39,643 nt of DNA from Candidatus Methylumidiphilus alinenensis (GCA_003242955.1 QJPH01000584.1:1-39643), one strand, 5' to 3'. Positions 24,228 to 32,994 are shown, counted from the stretch's first letter. Numbers and translations: made by a program. The notes: generated by a model from the letters alone, not told the origin.

Positions 24228-26393
24228 TTATTTGCATCCCGCAGTGGACAGCCATTGGGACAATTGCCCCACATCCTGTAGCACCCCGTTTGGACCGAGG
24301 TAGTAAACATGGTTATCCACGGAAGATACGCCCACATAAGAGTTTGTGTTCTTATAGTAACGGTAGGTATAGGGCAACTGGACCTGGGTGGGCGCACCCG
24401 CTGGCAAGAACAGTTTGGAATAAGCCGTCTCGGCCCAATTTAACAGACAAGTGATTGGAGGGGTCGAATTCGCCGCCGGGTCGATCTGGAAGCTAAATAT
24501 CGGCCGTGCAGGGTTGGTGGTCGCGTTGTATTCTTGGGCGGTGTTCTGGGCCGTGGCAGTGATGCCATAGCTAGTCACCGTCAGCCTACCGCTGGTGCTG
24601 ACATCAAGGGCGTTGTAGTTGAACGTGTCAGGGCTATAGAAATCCACAGCCGAAGGAGTGGAACTGGCGTTCGGGTCGTTCTCGCGGCGGACGTTTAACA
24701 GCCCAGGATACCCCAGCAAACCAAGCGGTTCAATGCCTGCGGCTTTCTGTGCATTGTAAATACTATTGGCAAGCTGCTGGGCTGCGGCAAACGTGTGATT
24801 AACAAAAAAGTCAGGCCCGGTCGCGCCCAAGGGCCCAGCCACAATTTCAAAGGTGTATGGCACCTTCACATAACTGGCTTGGTTTTCCGTGTCCCCGGTG
24901 GGCGAGTAGGTGAGTTCGTTGACACGGTTCTGATGGTCGTCGGTCGTTAGGAACACCACATTGGTGATTTTGTTGTCGGCTATATATTTCAATAGCGCAT
25001 TACGCTCGGCTCGATAGCCACCCATCCACGATTTGCCGCCGTCTGAACTGACCGGGCTATAAGGGGATGAAGCGCCATTGCCATCCACTCCACTGCCGAA
25101 GCTAGGCAGATTGCTCAAGGTCAAAGCCCCGCCTATGGGTCCAATTTGATCTATCGGGTCGGATATTGCAATGAACTTCCATATAATGCCTGCGTTCTGC
25201 GCGGCTAGCAAGGTTTGTTCCAGCAAAGCAAGCTGGGTTGTGCCAATCATGGTGCGGCTCGGGTTATTGGCGCGTGGGGCAGTCGTGTCGTCGGCGTTGG
25301 CAGCGGTTTTAAGACGAATGTCGCGGTAGGAGCGGTCGTCCACATTGATGAAACCCACATTACTTCCCCAAGCTTGGGCCAAGTAGAGTTGCTTGGTGCC
25401 ATTGCTGCGAGGATCGTTAGGGGCGTTGATCGTTCCACGGTCCGCAATTGGTTGGTAGTTGAGATAAACCTGCTGTAGCGTCTGGAAACCCTTGCTTTGG
25501 TTGATGAAAGGACCCGTCGTATTGACATCGTTGGCTTGCACACGCGCATCCACGCCGGCACCCGTAGCCATATCACCGACTGGCCCACCCGCCGGCGCAC
25601 CGCCATTGATATATTGGCGATTGCCAAGCTCATGGTTGTCATACAACGTATAATTACCTTGGGCCGCATAAAACTGTTGCAAGCCGTTCTGACCACCTGA
25701 ATTCACAGGTAGAAACTGCTCACGGTACTTTCTAGAGTAATCATTGAACAATTGCGCTTGGGTCGCACCGGTGGAAGACGGTGCTGGCACTGTGCCGGAA
25801 AGGGTGACTGAAGGCGAACTATTAGGCCCGGCGGTTCCACTGGTGACACCGGCATTGCTGGCCGTCTCGTAAATCACATCACCGAGGTTGACGTAAAAAT
25901 CGAAGTTCTGCGCGGGGATGGTGCTTGACAGGGCATAGGGACGCATCAGCCCATCCATGTCCCCGCTAAAGCCAAAATGCACTGGTGCGTTCGTGCTGAT
26001 GTCGGGCGCAGTCTTGAACTTGCCTATGCCGCTCAGTTCGTTGTTTGAGCCAACAAATTGGTAGTAATAAACGGTTCCCGGTTGCAGTCCGGTCACCGGG
26101 ACTTTCAGCGTAAAATCCTTGCTAGAATCGGTGGCAAGTCCTGTGATGATGATAGGGCTTCTGGACAGAGAGGGATCGGTGGAAACCCAAAGCGTCAAAT
26201 TGGCGGATGCCGTGCCGTCCACGGCGCGGGTCCAGACCACTGCGCTGTTGCTAGATGCATCACCCGAAGAGACGCCCAAGTAAGAAACAGCCGCAGAAGC
26301 GGTCAAGGGCATGGTAAAGCCACTGACTGCGACCGAAAACACAGAATATCTAATTAACTGTGAGATTTTGTGAATACGGACAGGAAAATTCAT
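24228..26393 (-). CDS. Secreted PhoD-like phosphatase/phosphodiesterase with C-terminal accessory domain
   Basis: The ~721-residue protein has a signal peptide (ISQLIRYSVFSVAVSGFTM, then TASAA near residues 31-35) followed by a PhoD-like N-terminal fibronectin-like part (YLGVSSGDASSNSAVVWTRA). The metallophosphoesterase core shows GFSGDMDG (D145), NLGDVIYE (D172), LYDNHELGN (D252, N253, H254) and TTDDHQNRV. It should hydrolyse phosphate esters outside the cytoplasm. The last ~75 residues (LLNWAETAYSKLFLP..., YRYYKNTNSYVGVSS, VYYLGPNGVLQDVG) form a module I recall at the ends of several unrelated secreted proteins in beta/gamma-proteobacteria. ATG 26393 is preferred to TTG 26408. Confidence 0.88.
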   Translation of the reverse strand: MNFPVRIHKISQLIRYSVFSVAVSGFTMPLTASAAVSYLGVSSGDASSNSAVVWTRAVDGTASANLTLWVSTDPSLSRSPIIITGLATDSSKDFTLKVPVTGLQPGTVYYYQFVGSNNELSGIGKFKTAPDISTNAPVHFGFSGDMDGLMRPYALSSTIPAQNFDFYVNLGDVIYETASNAGVTSGTAGPNSSPSVTLSGTVPAPSSTGATQAQLFNDYSRKYREQFLPVNSGGQNGLQQFYAAQGNYTLYDNHELGNRQYINGGAPAGGPVGDMATGAGVDARVQANDVNTTGPFINQSKGFQTLQQVYLNYQPIADRGTINAPNDPRSNGTKQLYLAQAWGSNVGFINVDDRSYRDIRLKTAANADDTTAPRANNPSRTMIGTTQLALLEQTLLAAQNAGIIWKFIAISDPIDQIGPIGGALTLSNLPSFGSGVDGNGASSPYSPVSSDGGKSWMGGYRAERNALLKYIADNKITNVVFLTTDDHQNRVNELTYSPTGDTENQASYVKVPYTFEIVAGPLGATGPDFFVNHTFAAAQQLANSIYNAQKAAGIEPLGLLGYPGLLNVRRENDPNASSTPSAVDFYSPDTFNYNALDVSTSGRLTVTSYGITATAQNTAQEYNATTNPARPIFSFQIDPAANSTPPITCLLNWAETAYSKLFLPAGAPTQVQLPYTYRYYKNTNSYVGVSSVDNHVYYLGPNGVLQDVGQLSQWLSTAGCK

Positions 26394-26552
26394 AATGAAG
26401 AAATCCAAGGTTAAATTGTAGAGTAAACAAAAAAATTCTTACAAATTTTAGTAAAGGATTGTTACCGAATGATGAAATAACGGGCATGGTTCAATTTGCC
26501 ATGTCACTGGGTTTAGAATCCCCTCATTTGGAAAAAACGATAAGGCAACGCA
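26394..26552. other. Divergent intergenic region
   Basis: Between the minus-strand phosphatase and the plus-strand gcvH remnant. It is AT-rich near the phosphatase start. I found no well-spaced promoter boxes. Confidence 0.3.
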
Positions 26553-26663
26553 ATGAGCATCATTCCAGACGATCTAAAATATGCAAATAGCCACGAATGG
26601 GCAAAATTGGAGCGCGGTAGGGCGGAACCATGGACGGGTTCCGCCAAATGTTGGGGTCAGTAG
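26553..26663 (+). pseudogene. gcvH: gcvH remnant (glycine cleavage H protein, first ~20 residues)
   Basis: From ATG 26553 the frame reads MSIIPDDLKYANSHEWAKLE, which matches the conserved start of glycine cleavage H protein. It then runs into a repeat (from about 26614) and stops at 26661-26663. No H-protein lipoyl-lysine region follows anywhere downstream, so the gene has lost its body. The upstream region still looks like a normal gene leader, with AAGG before the ATG. Confidence 0.75.
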
Positions 26664-26709
26664 TCAGGGCCAAGGGCGGAACCATGGACGGGTTCCGCCG
26701 AATGTTAGG
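26620..26709. repeat. 54-bp tandem palindromic repeat inside the gcvH remnant
   Basis: A unit starting gggcggaaccatggacgggt is found at 26620 and again at 26674. Each is a hairpin (ggcggaacc/ggttccgcc around atggacg) followed by aatgtt. A family-1-like half follows near 26757-26806 (tggatttcggcatccctgcc). Confidence 0.75.
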
Positions 26710-26856
26710 CTTGGTCGTCAGCATTCTTATCAAGCATTTGCGCAGCCGACTGTCTACCGTCCATGGCCTGGATTTCGGCATCCCTGCCGAAAAGACGGGC
26801 TTCTGTCTACTTGTGTACCACGATGAGAGTCGGAGCTTGGAAACGGGAATCAAACG

Positions 26857-28482
26857 TTATAACTTCCGCCGCCTTGCCGCTAGGACATGCTCGGCAAAAG
26901 GCGTTTGACGGTCCAAACCCTCGATTTCGCAACGCCCTCCACTCTCGATGTAATCTTGGCGGAAGCGGTCTATCAATTCCATTACGGTATGGTCGATCAG
27001 GTAAGCGTCGGACAGGTCGAAGATGACCGTCTTGCCGTCCGGCACATCGGATACTTCAGTCTTCAACGCGACGAAATTGGAAAATATGGCCGAACCGCTG
27101 ACTCGGAAAATCCAAGTGTCCCCGTCCTTCCGTTCTACACGGTAGGAGATTTGCAGCATGTTTTTAGGGGGTACGCCGCGCAACCAGTGGATTACCAGTT
27201 TGGCGACAATGCCGATCAACACGCCTGCCAGGATGTTGGTGACTAGCACCCCGGCAATGGTAATGACGAATATCAGCAACTGCGACCTGCCTAAGATCAT
27301 GCGCTCGGCAAAGGTGCGGGGCGAGGCCAACCGGAAACCGGCGTATACCAATAGCGCGGCGAGGGAGGCCAAGGGAATCTTGCCGATCACATGGGGAAAT
27401 AGCACGACGAATAAGAGCATGCAAGCCCCATGGAAAAAGCTAGACCAACTGGTCTTGGCACCGCTGTTGACGTTGGTCGAACTGCGCAAAATTTCGACTA
27501 TCATCGGCAAACCGCCGACCAAGCCCGACAAGGCGTTGCCTATGCCGATGGCTCGCAGGTCCCGGTTTAGATCGGAGTAGCGCTTATAGGGGTCGAGTTT
27601 GTCCACGGCGGCGGTCACTAGAAGCGTTTCCAGGCTACCCACCAAGGTGATGGCAAATACATTTACCCAAAATACAAAGTGGCCGATTTTGGAAAAGTCT
27701 GGAAAAACCAGGCTGGCCTGTAAACTGTCGGGTATGTGAACCAGAAAATCTGGACCCATGACCAAATCTTTTGGGAGGATGAAGTCTCCTCCAACTTCAA
27801 AATGGGCCAAGTCAAACAACTGACCGAATGCCACGCCAACGACAATCACTAGGATGGGTGCGGGAATTCTTTTAAGTAGCGGGTGTTTGACCTGCGGCCA
27901 AGCGACCAAAATTCCTAGGCTAACTAGGCCAATGAAGGCACACTGCGGTATGAAATAGGCCAGCCCATGGGGGATTTTGGCAATGCCGGGTAATATTGCC
28001 CCGGCAAACGCTTGCGATCCAGCCATCACCGGAATTTGCTTGGCCATGATGATGATGCCGATGGCGGCCAACATGCCGTGTATGACCGTGGACGGGAAAA
28101 AGGCGGAAAGCCTACCCGCTTTATAAACACCAAGGCCGAACTGCAACAACCCGGAGATGAAGATGGCAGCGAGAGTGTAACGGTAACCCGCCACGGCATC
28201 GCCTTGCCCCAAGGATTGGACGGCAGTGAGAATCACCACAATCAATCCGGCGGCCGGGCCGGTCACGGTGACGTGTGTCCCGTTGATCCGGGATACCAAC
28301 AACCCCCCAATGATGGCTGTGATAATGCCTGCCATGGCAGGAAAACCGGAGGCGACGGATACGCCTAGGCACAAGGGCAAGGCGATCAGAAACACCAGAA
28401 AACCGGAAACGATATCGTTTCGCCAGTTTTCGGCAAGGCCAGCGAGTCCTGTCTTGGGTACGGAGGAGGTAAGTGAATTCAT
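26857..28482 (-). CDS. SulP family anion transporter with STAS domain
   Basis: The 541-residue protein has about 10-12 membrane segments. The SulP start is clear (NDIVSGFLVFLIALPLCLGV, then SGFPAMAGIITAIIGGLL and VTVTGPAAGLIVVIL). A C-terminal STAS domain from about 435 includes VIFDLSDAYLIDHTVMELI and ends near AEHVLAARRRKL. It should carry bicarbonate or sulfate-type anions across the inner membrane; the substrate cannot be set from sequence. Proteins of this subfamily are often near carbonic anhydrases, but none is in this window. The start ATG 28482 gives the conserved N-terminus. The gene is single, with repeats on both sides. Confidence 0.9.
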   Translation of the reverse strand: MNSLTSSVPKTGLAGLAENWRNDIVSGFLVFLIALPLCLGVSVASGFPAMAGIITAIIGGLLVSRINGTHVTVTGPAAGLIVVILTAVQSLGQGDAVAGYRYTLAAIFISGLLQFGLGVYKAGRLSAFFPSTVIHGMLAAIGIIIMAKQIPVMAGSQAFAGAILPGIAKIPHGLAYFIPQCAFIGLVSLGILVAWPQVKHPLLKRIPAPILVIVVGVAFGQLFDLAHFEVGGDFILPKDLVMGPDFLVHIPDSLQASLVFPDFSKIGHFVFWVNVFAITLVGSLETLLVTAAVDKLDPYKRYSDLNRDLRAIGIGNALSGLVGGLPMIVEILRSSTNVNSGAKTSWSSFFHGACMLLFVVLFPHVIGKIPLASLAALLVYAGFRLASPRTFAERMILGRSQLLIFVITIAGVLVTNILAGVLIGIVAKLVIHWLRGVPPKNMLQISYRVERKDGDTWIFRVSGSAIFSNFVALKTEVSDVPDGKTVIFDLSDAYLIDHTVMELIDRFRQDYIESGGRCEIEGLDRQTPFAEHVLAARRRKL

Positions 28483-28749
28483 CGTTGTTGTATTGGATGG
28501 CGTGATTTTGGGTTGGCAAGGGTGGCAATGTTCGGATTTTCTCTGACAACCCCCGAACTTTAGATTGCGGCTGGTTACTAAGCGCCTGCACTTAGGTGAT
28601 TTCCAATAATGAAACTACCAAAACTGAAATGAATTATCCTCAAAATCACGAACAATCACCTCGCCAAGCTGGGGCTTTAGATGGGATGTTCTTTATTGGA
28701 TATCACCTTATCGTTGGCATCATGGTATCACATCGCCGCAATCTTGATG

Positions 28750-28820
28750 CATGCGGAACATCCATGTCCCGCACCCTTCGGGCGGCGAAGCCTTGCAAAT
28801 CGGCTGTCCTGCCGATTTGT
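28750..28820 (-). repeat. ~70-bp inserted repeat (family 3), copy A
   Basis: Read on the minus strand it starts acaaatcggcaggacagccg and ends ggatgttccgcatg. Copies occur at 33074-33144 and (diverged) 35184-35247. It sits inside what looks like half of a family-1 palindrome. Confidence 0.65.
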
Positions 28821-28921
28821 CCGGGCAATCCCTGTCTGAATGACAGCGTTGTGTAGCCAAAATGAGAATTGCTGCTCCACTAGAGTACGAATTAAAAGTA
28901 TTATATCAAATAGAGTGCGGC

Positions 28922-28957
28922 ATATGACACAGTAGTATGTATGTGATATGACACAGT
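28922..28957. promoter_or_regulatory. Two 12-bp direct repeats upstream of the orphan ORF
   Basis: atatgacacagt is at 28922-28933 and 28946-28957, 24 bp apart start to start, ending 13 bp before the orphan ORF start. The spacing is slightly more than two helical turns, as for a regulator binding as a dimer of dimers. No known operator is matched. Confidence 0.35.
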
Positions 28958-28970
28958 TAGTTTTAATAAT

Positions 28971-29405
28971 ATGAACTGCGACAATTTGCCACATGTTAAA
29001 TTGGCAATCAATAATATATTCTATGCAGCAACTGATTCGGACTCTCTCTCTTCGATTAAGTTACCTCCTTTGAGAATAGCAGAATCTCTCTTTCTGTATA
29101 TTGTCGGGGATAAAGGATTATCCCCTTTTTTTTCGCATCCCTATCCGCTTTTATATTCCAAAGTTACAACACATATTCAAATTGTGACGACCGATAGCCG
29201 CATATTTAAAGAGTGTAACAAAGAAACTGGTGATTATCAATGGTTTTTCGAGTCCCGTGAAGGAATTATGGGGGCCTATGACTCGGAAGAATTAGTGAAG
29301 TTAGCCATTGTCCGCCACATAGAACGCTGCCGTCGCCATCGTCTTGATGGGGGCAGAAGTTTCGCTATGGCTAGACGGTTATTATCCCATCGGTATACTG
29401 AATAA
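28971..29405 (+). CDS. Hypothetical protein, no recognised family
   Basis: A 144-residue ORF with no domain I recognise. It contains RIAESLFLYIVGDKG, THIQIVTTDSRIF and DYQWFFESREGIMGAYDSEE, which read like a soluble mixed alpha/beta protein with a basic C-terminus (VRHIERCRRHRLDGGRSFAM). Base composition is more AT-rich than in neighbouring genes, which hints at transfer. There is no Shine-Dalgarno sequence before the ATG, and two 12-bp direct repeats lie just upstream. It could be a real accessory gene or a chance ORF; moderate to low support. Confidence 0.45.
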   Translation: MNCDNLPHVKLAINNIFYAATDSDSLSSIKLPPLRIAESLFLYIVGDKGLSPFFSHPYPLLYSKVTTHIQIVTTDSRIFKECNKETGDYQWFFESREGIMGAYDSEELVKLAIVRHIERCRRHRLDGGRSFAMARRLLSHRYTE

Positions 29406-29441
29406 TTCATGTTACGCAGGGTGTCGTAGAATTTCGTCATT

Positions 29442-29487
29442 TTCAGCGGGCGAGACGCCCGCGCTCCCAGGGGGGGTGAACGCTTAC
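29442..29487. repeat. Half copy of the 10016-10117 repeat
   Basis: ttcagcgggcgagacgcccg through gtgaacgcttac matches the right half of the 10016-10117 element. Its left half is absent. It abuts the 3' end of the HTH gene. Confidence 0.7.
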
Positions 29488-29489
29488 GT

Positions 29490-29867
29490 TTACAGAATCT
29501 CTGCTTCAAGCCTGAATTTCTGATACCCTGCCCTTACTTCTTTCATGCGGCCATGGCCGGGTAGGATTTTCGATTCAACCGTGACAATGCCGGCTTTCTC
29601 CAATTCGTCAACATCTCGCTTAACCGCGCTACGATCCCGATGCAAGCGCTGGGACAGCGCGGTAATTGACCCGGGTTGTTCTTTGATGGATTTAAACAAG
29701 GCCAAACGTGCCACCGATAAAAGCTTTAGCATCTCGGACGGATCATCGAAGCAAATGATACTCTCTTCGGGTATGGCTAACCCTTGGTCGGGCAGCTTGG
29801 CTAAATTGCGTCCCCGGTCAAAGAAAGCCTCTTCCCCTGCCGACGACTTGATTGTCAGTGTTTTCAT
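29490..29867 (-). CDS. Winged-helix HTH protein (HVO_A0114-like putative antitoxin)
   Basis: The 125-residue protein has a winged HTH at about 48-100 (LLSVARLALFKSIKEQPGSI, then LSQRLHRDRSAVKRDVDELE, KAGIV). It ends with PGHGRMKEVRAGYQKF. This resembles HVO_A0114-type DNA-binding proteins, which often accompany a DUF6516-like toxin. No toxin ORF is seen upstream on the minus strand to 30000, so it is an orphan. It likely binds DNA and may regulate itself. An AGG about 10 nt before the ATG supports the start at 29867. Confidence 0.75.
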   Translation of the reverse strand: MKTLTIKSSAGEEAFFDRGRNLAKLPDQGLAIPEESIICFDDPSEMLKLLSVARLALFKSIKEQPGSITALSQRLHRDRSAVKRDVDELEKAGIVTVESKILPGHGRMKEVRAGYQKFRLEAEIL

Positions 29868-30061
29868 GCTTGCTGCCTATTCTAAGCCAATCTTACTGGA
29901 ATCGTTCCTCGACTTCTGCAAAACTCATAAAGTCTATAGGAAATTTTATGCGTTTCATCAACGATTTTTTTATCAGCCGTGATTTATTATATCATGCCTG
30001 GATTATTACCCGAGCAACCCCGGCATTCTTGATTTGGCGTAAATGCCCGTTCGGCGGTCTT

Positions 30062-30847
30062 CGTCATTCCGGCAGGGATTGCCGGAATCTAGATGCCATA
30101 GTGGGCAATGCCGCCATGTGCACCAATGTCCATTCATGCCATCCCATAGCCGTAGATTCACCTCCCTGTGTTCTGGATACCGGCAGTCCATGCCGGTATG
30201 ACGGTGGTTCGTCATTCCGGCAGGGATTGCCGGAATCTAGATGCCATGGAGGGCAATGTCGCCGCTTGTACCAGTGTCCATTCATGCCAAACTCATCCCC
30301 ATAGATTCACCTCCCTGTGTTCTGGATACCGGCAGTCCATGCCGGTATGACGATGCTTGCAGGTTTGTTCCAAAGTCAAAGGCCCGTCATTCCGGCAGGG
30401 ATTGCCGGAATCCAGTCGCCATGGAGGGCAATGCACCGGTTGCGTTATGCCTTTTCAGATGCCATCTACTGCCCGGAGTTTCACCTCCCTGTGTTCTGGA
30501 TACCGGCATTCCCTGCCGGTATGACGGTGGTTCGTCATTCCGGCCGGGATGCCGGAATCCAGTGCCATGGACGGTAACTTGTCAGTTGCACAAGTGCTTG
30601 ATTTATGCAATTTGCCAGCCCGTAGATTCACCTCCCTGTGTTCTGGATACCGGCAATCCCTGCCGGTATGACGATGCTTGCGGGTTCGTTCCAAAGTCAA
30701 AGGCCCGTCATTCCGGCAGGGATTGCCGGAATCTAGGTGCCATGGAGGGCAATGCCGCCGCTTGCACCAGTGTCCATTCATGCCATCCCATACCCGTAGA
30801 TTCACCTCCCTGTGTTCTGGATACCGGCAATCCCTGCCGGTATGACG
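30062..30847. repeat. Array of five ~142-bp family-1 palindromic units in a dimeric higher order
   Basis: Units lie at 30062-30203, 30210-30352, 30385-30526, 30533-30673 and 30706-30847. Each starts cgtcattccggcagggattg (unit 4 diverged) and ends with the near-inverse tgccggtatgacg. Units 1-2 and 3-4 are joined by gtggtt. Units 2-3 and 4-5 are joined by about 32 bp that include ttccaaagtcaaaggcc. The repeating block is therefore a two-unit dimer of ~322 bp. ORFs called here on either strand are translations of the repeat. Confidence 0.85.
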
Positions 30848-30910
30848 GATTTTCTTGTTCGCATCCCATGTCGTGTTGGTTATGGGTTAGGAATTTATCA
30901 AAGCAAAAAG

Positions 30911-32671
30911 TCACCAGTTGAAGATCAGCGGTTGACCGGGGAGGAAGGTTTGAGGGATAGGGCTGGAAGAATGGTTGGCGGGATATGTCACAACCCCTGT
31001 ACCCACGGGTCCACTGCAAACGCCATTATTATCAAGTGAAGTCACGCTGATGGCGTTTTGGCCCACTGGCACGAGTGCTGTTGTACTCAAGGCGGTTGCA
31101 TTCAAATCATAAACACTAAAATTTGAAAAATTCACCACATGGGGCTGACCGTCGTTGGTCACTGTTGCGGTTGAGGTTGCCACCACTATCGGTGTGATAG
31201 TGCTTGCTGTTATGTTACGGTAGAAGATGTTTAGGCAAATGTTGGAAATGAATGCGGGAGGTGTCAACGGCAACAGAGGTGCGGCAATAAAACAGGTGGA
31301 TGCTGATATATTCCAGTACCCTCCAATTGCGGAACAGAAATCCGATATACCGGATATTCCACTCGTATTCGAGAAGATTGTTGTTCCATTCGTCAGTGAA
31401 CATGTTGAACCAGACCAAGTGCCTGAAAAATTAGTGCAAGTCGTTGACAGGATTGGCAAAGTAGATGATGGCGGAAAGGTGCAACTGTTGCTATAACTAA
31501 CATATGTTGTGTTATTCAACAAACCGCAATTAGTAGCAGATAAGCTTGTCAAAGTGCATTGACCACCATTCGCATTAGACCAAGTGCCATTCGCCGAACC
31601 TCCCGTACATAGGCTTTGCAAAGGCTGCTGAGTCAGTGTACAGGTTCCTGTTCCGCTAGATGGATTCCACGATCCTCCCATTGTCGCGCAAAGCGTTTGA
31701 TTCATCGTGCAATTATAAGCCGAAGAGGAAGAAGAACCCGTGCCTCCGACTATATTGCATACGGTTTGAATGTCGGTACTCTTGGAAGCGCTAAAGCTAA
31801 AAGGGCTGGGGTTTGTGTGTGTCAGATTGATTGTAACGCTTGTTGGCTGTAGCTGCTGAGTGCTACCCGAATTTAATGTTGTTGCCACAAACCCTAGATT
31901 GAATAGCCAATCTTGCAGATGAATCACAGGTTGGTTAGCGTCAGCGGGGTAATCGGTTTGGTAGGCACTAGCATTGGTGTCAATCGTGTCAGGAAGTCCA
32001 TCCGAACCATAGCTCTGTAAATTCAATAAATAGTTAGTAGTGCTTGTTTGGTTTGGTGGATCATAGTAATCAAAACGCCAACCATAATTGTAGTTATCTA
32101 ATTCAGCGCAATTAGATTGATTATCAGGAAATGAAATTAAACTGTATGGTGTTGAACAACTAGTTGAAGCGGACATGATGGATGGAAAAGCATAGTCATT
32201 CCCCCATCCGTCTGTAAAGGCATATGATTGGGTTGGACTGTTTGATGTTTGTAGGTAAGGGCCATTCCAGAAAGCACCCATGGTGTTTGGTAGTGGGTTT
32301 GTTAGCGATGACCAGCCCGAAGTACAATTGGCTAGCGTGGTATATGTTGTGGTAGCACCACAAAATCCGATGACACCCCATGGTAAATCATTGCTACCAT
32401 TGCAAGGGCTATTGTTAGTGAGTAATTCGTGCACACAATATGGCAACCTCCCCATATCCGCCACGAAACCACTCACCTGCGGCACACCATTGACCGTTTG
32501 CACGTTGACGATGGCTTGTTTGATTTGGTTCACCCGGTCCACGGTTTGGTTGTAGCGGCCTTGGTCTTGCAAGCCAGAAGTGGATTTAATCAAAATGGTT
32601 GCGGTGATTGCCATGATGGTCAAAGCCACCATCAATTCAATCAGGGTGAAGCCATGGGATTTTTTGCCCAT
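30911..32671 (-). CDS. Large type IV prepilin-like protein with four repeated Cys loops
   Basis: The 586-residue protein starts MGKKSHGFTLIELMVALTIM. The type IV prepilin peptidase would cut after G7, leaving F+1 and the conserved E+5, followed by the hydrophobic assembly helix. The body is Ser/Thr/Asn-rich, suggesting extracellular exposure. Four loops share a C..G-x-W..C plan: C328-C344, C355-C372, C412-C424 and C446-C460. It is far longer than a major pilin (about 150), so it is likely a minor, tip or adhesin-type pilin. The frame is open for another 245 codons upstream, but that is translated repeat DNA; ATG 32671 is the true start. It is the last gene of the pilus cluster. Confidence 0.87.
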   Translation of the reverse strand: MGKKSHGFTLIELMVALTIMAITATILIKSTSGLQDQGRYNQTVDRVNQIKQAIVNVQTVNGVPQVSGFVADMGRLPYCVHELLTNNSPCNGSNDLPWGVIGFCGATTTYTTLANCTSGWSSLTNPLPNTMGAFWNGPYLQTSNSPTQSYAFTDGWGNDYAFPSIMSASTSCSTPYSLISFPDNQSNCAELDNYNYGWRFDYYDPPNQTSTTNYLLNLQSYGSDGLPDTIDTNASAYQTDYPADANQPVIHLQDWLFNLGFVATTLNSGSTQQLQPTSVTINLTHTNPSPFSFSASKSTDIQTVCNIVGGTGSSSSSAYNCTMNQTLCATMGGSWNPSSGTGTCTLTQQPLQSLCTGGSANGTWSNANGGQCTLTSLSATNCGLLNNTTYVSYSNSCTFPPSSTLPILSTTCTNFSGTWSGSTCSLTNGTTIFSNTSGISGISDFCSAIGGYWNISASTCFIAAPLLPLTPPAFISNICLNIFYRNITASTITPIVVATSTATVTNDGQPHVVNFSNFSVYDLNATALSTTALVPVGQNAISVTSLDNNGVCSGPVGTGVVTYPANHSSSPIPQTFLPGQPLIFNW

Positions 32672-32715
32672 TCCCAAGCTCCGGCTCTCGTCGTTATACG
32701 CAAGTGTTGCAGACC

Positions 32716-32857
32716 CGTCATTCCGGCAGGGATTGCCGGAATCCAGTTCACAGGGATGTGAAACTGCGGGCTGCAAATTATCCGAATAAAACACTTGCTC
32801 AGCAACGAGTTTGCCCTCCATGGCTTCTAGATTCCGGCAATCCCTGCCGGAATGACG
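32716..32857. repeat. Family-1 palindromic unit (142 bp)
   Basis: It starts cgtcattccggcagggattg and ends with the inverse, ...tgccggaatgacg. The length equals that of the array units at 30.06-30.85 kb, but the interior differs. Confidence 0.8.
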
Positions 32858-32970
32858 GCATTTTTGGTTCGACGGGACTTGTGTATAAGGGCGGTATTTC
32901 CGGCTTGGAAATACGGTTTGGGAAGCTCTGGATTCTGGTGTTGGGTCAAGCAGGAGCTTGTAAGGTAAGG

Positions 32971-32994
32971 GTTCCCAAGCTGGAGCTTGGGAAC
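32971..32994. repeat. Family-2 palindrome (cccaagctggagcttggg)
   Basis: gttcccaagct pairs with agcttgggaac around a two-base centre. Further half copies (caagcaggagcttg, acaagctggtgct) lie on both sides. Related units lie near 35036-35115 and 38196-38305. Confidence 0.7.

Noticed and set aside
26496-26519. Promoter of gcvH (TTGCCA ... TAGAAT)
   Set aside because: The spacing is only 12 bp, too short for a sigma70 promoter.
30062-30847. CRISPR-like array
   Set aside because: Units are ~142-bp palindromes with nearly identical interiors and only two alternating linkers. There are no short repeats with unique spacers and no cas genes.
30241-30921. 226-codon plus-strand ORF over the repeat array
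   Set aside because: Its sequence is the repeat read in one frame (recurring SPPCVLDTG, PCRYD blocks). It is not a gene.
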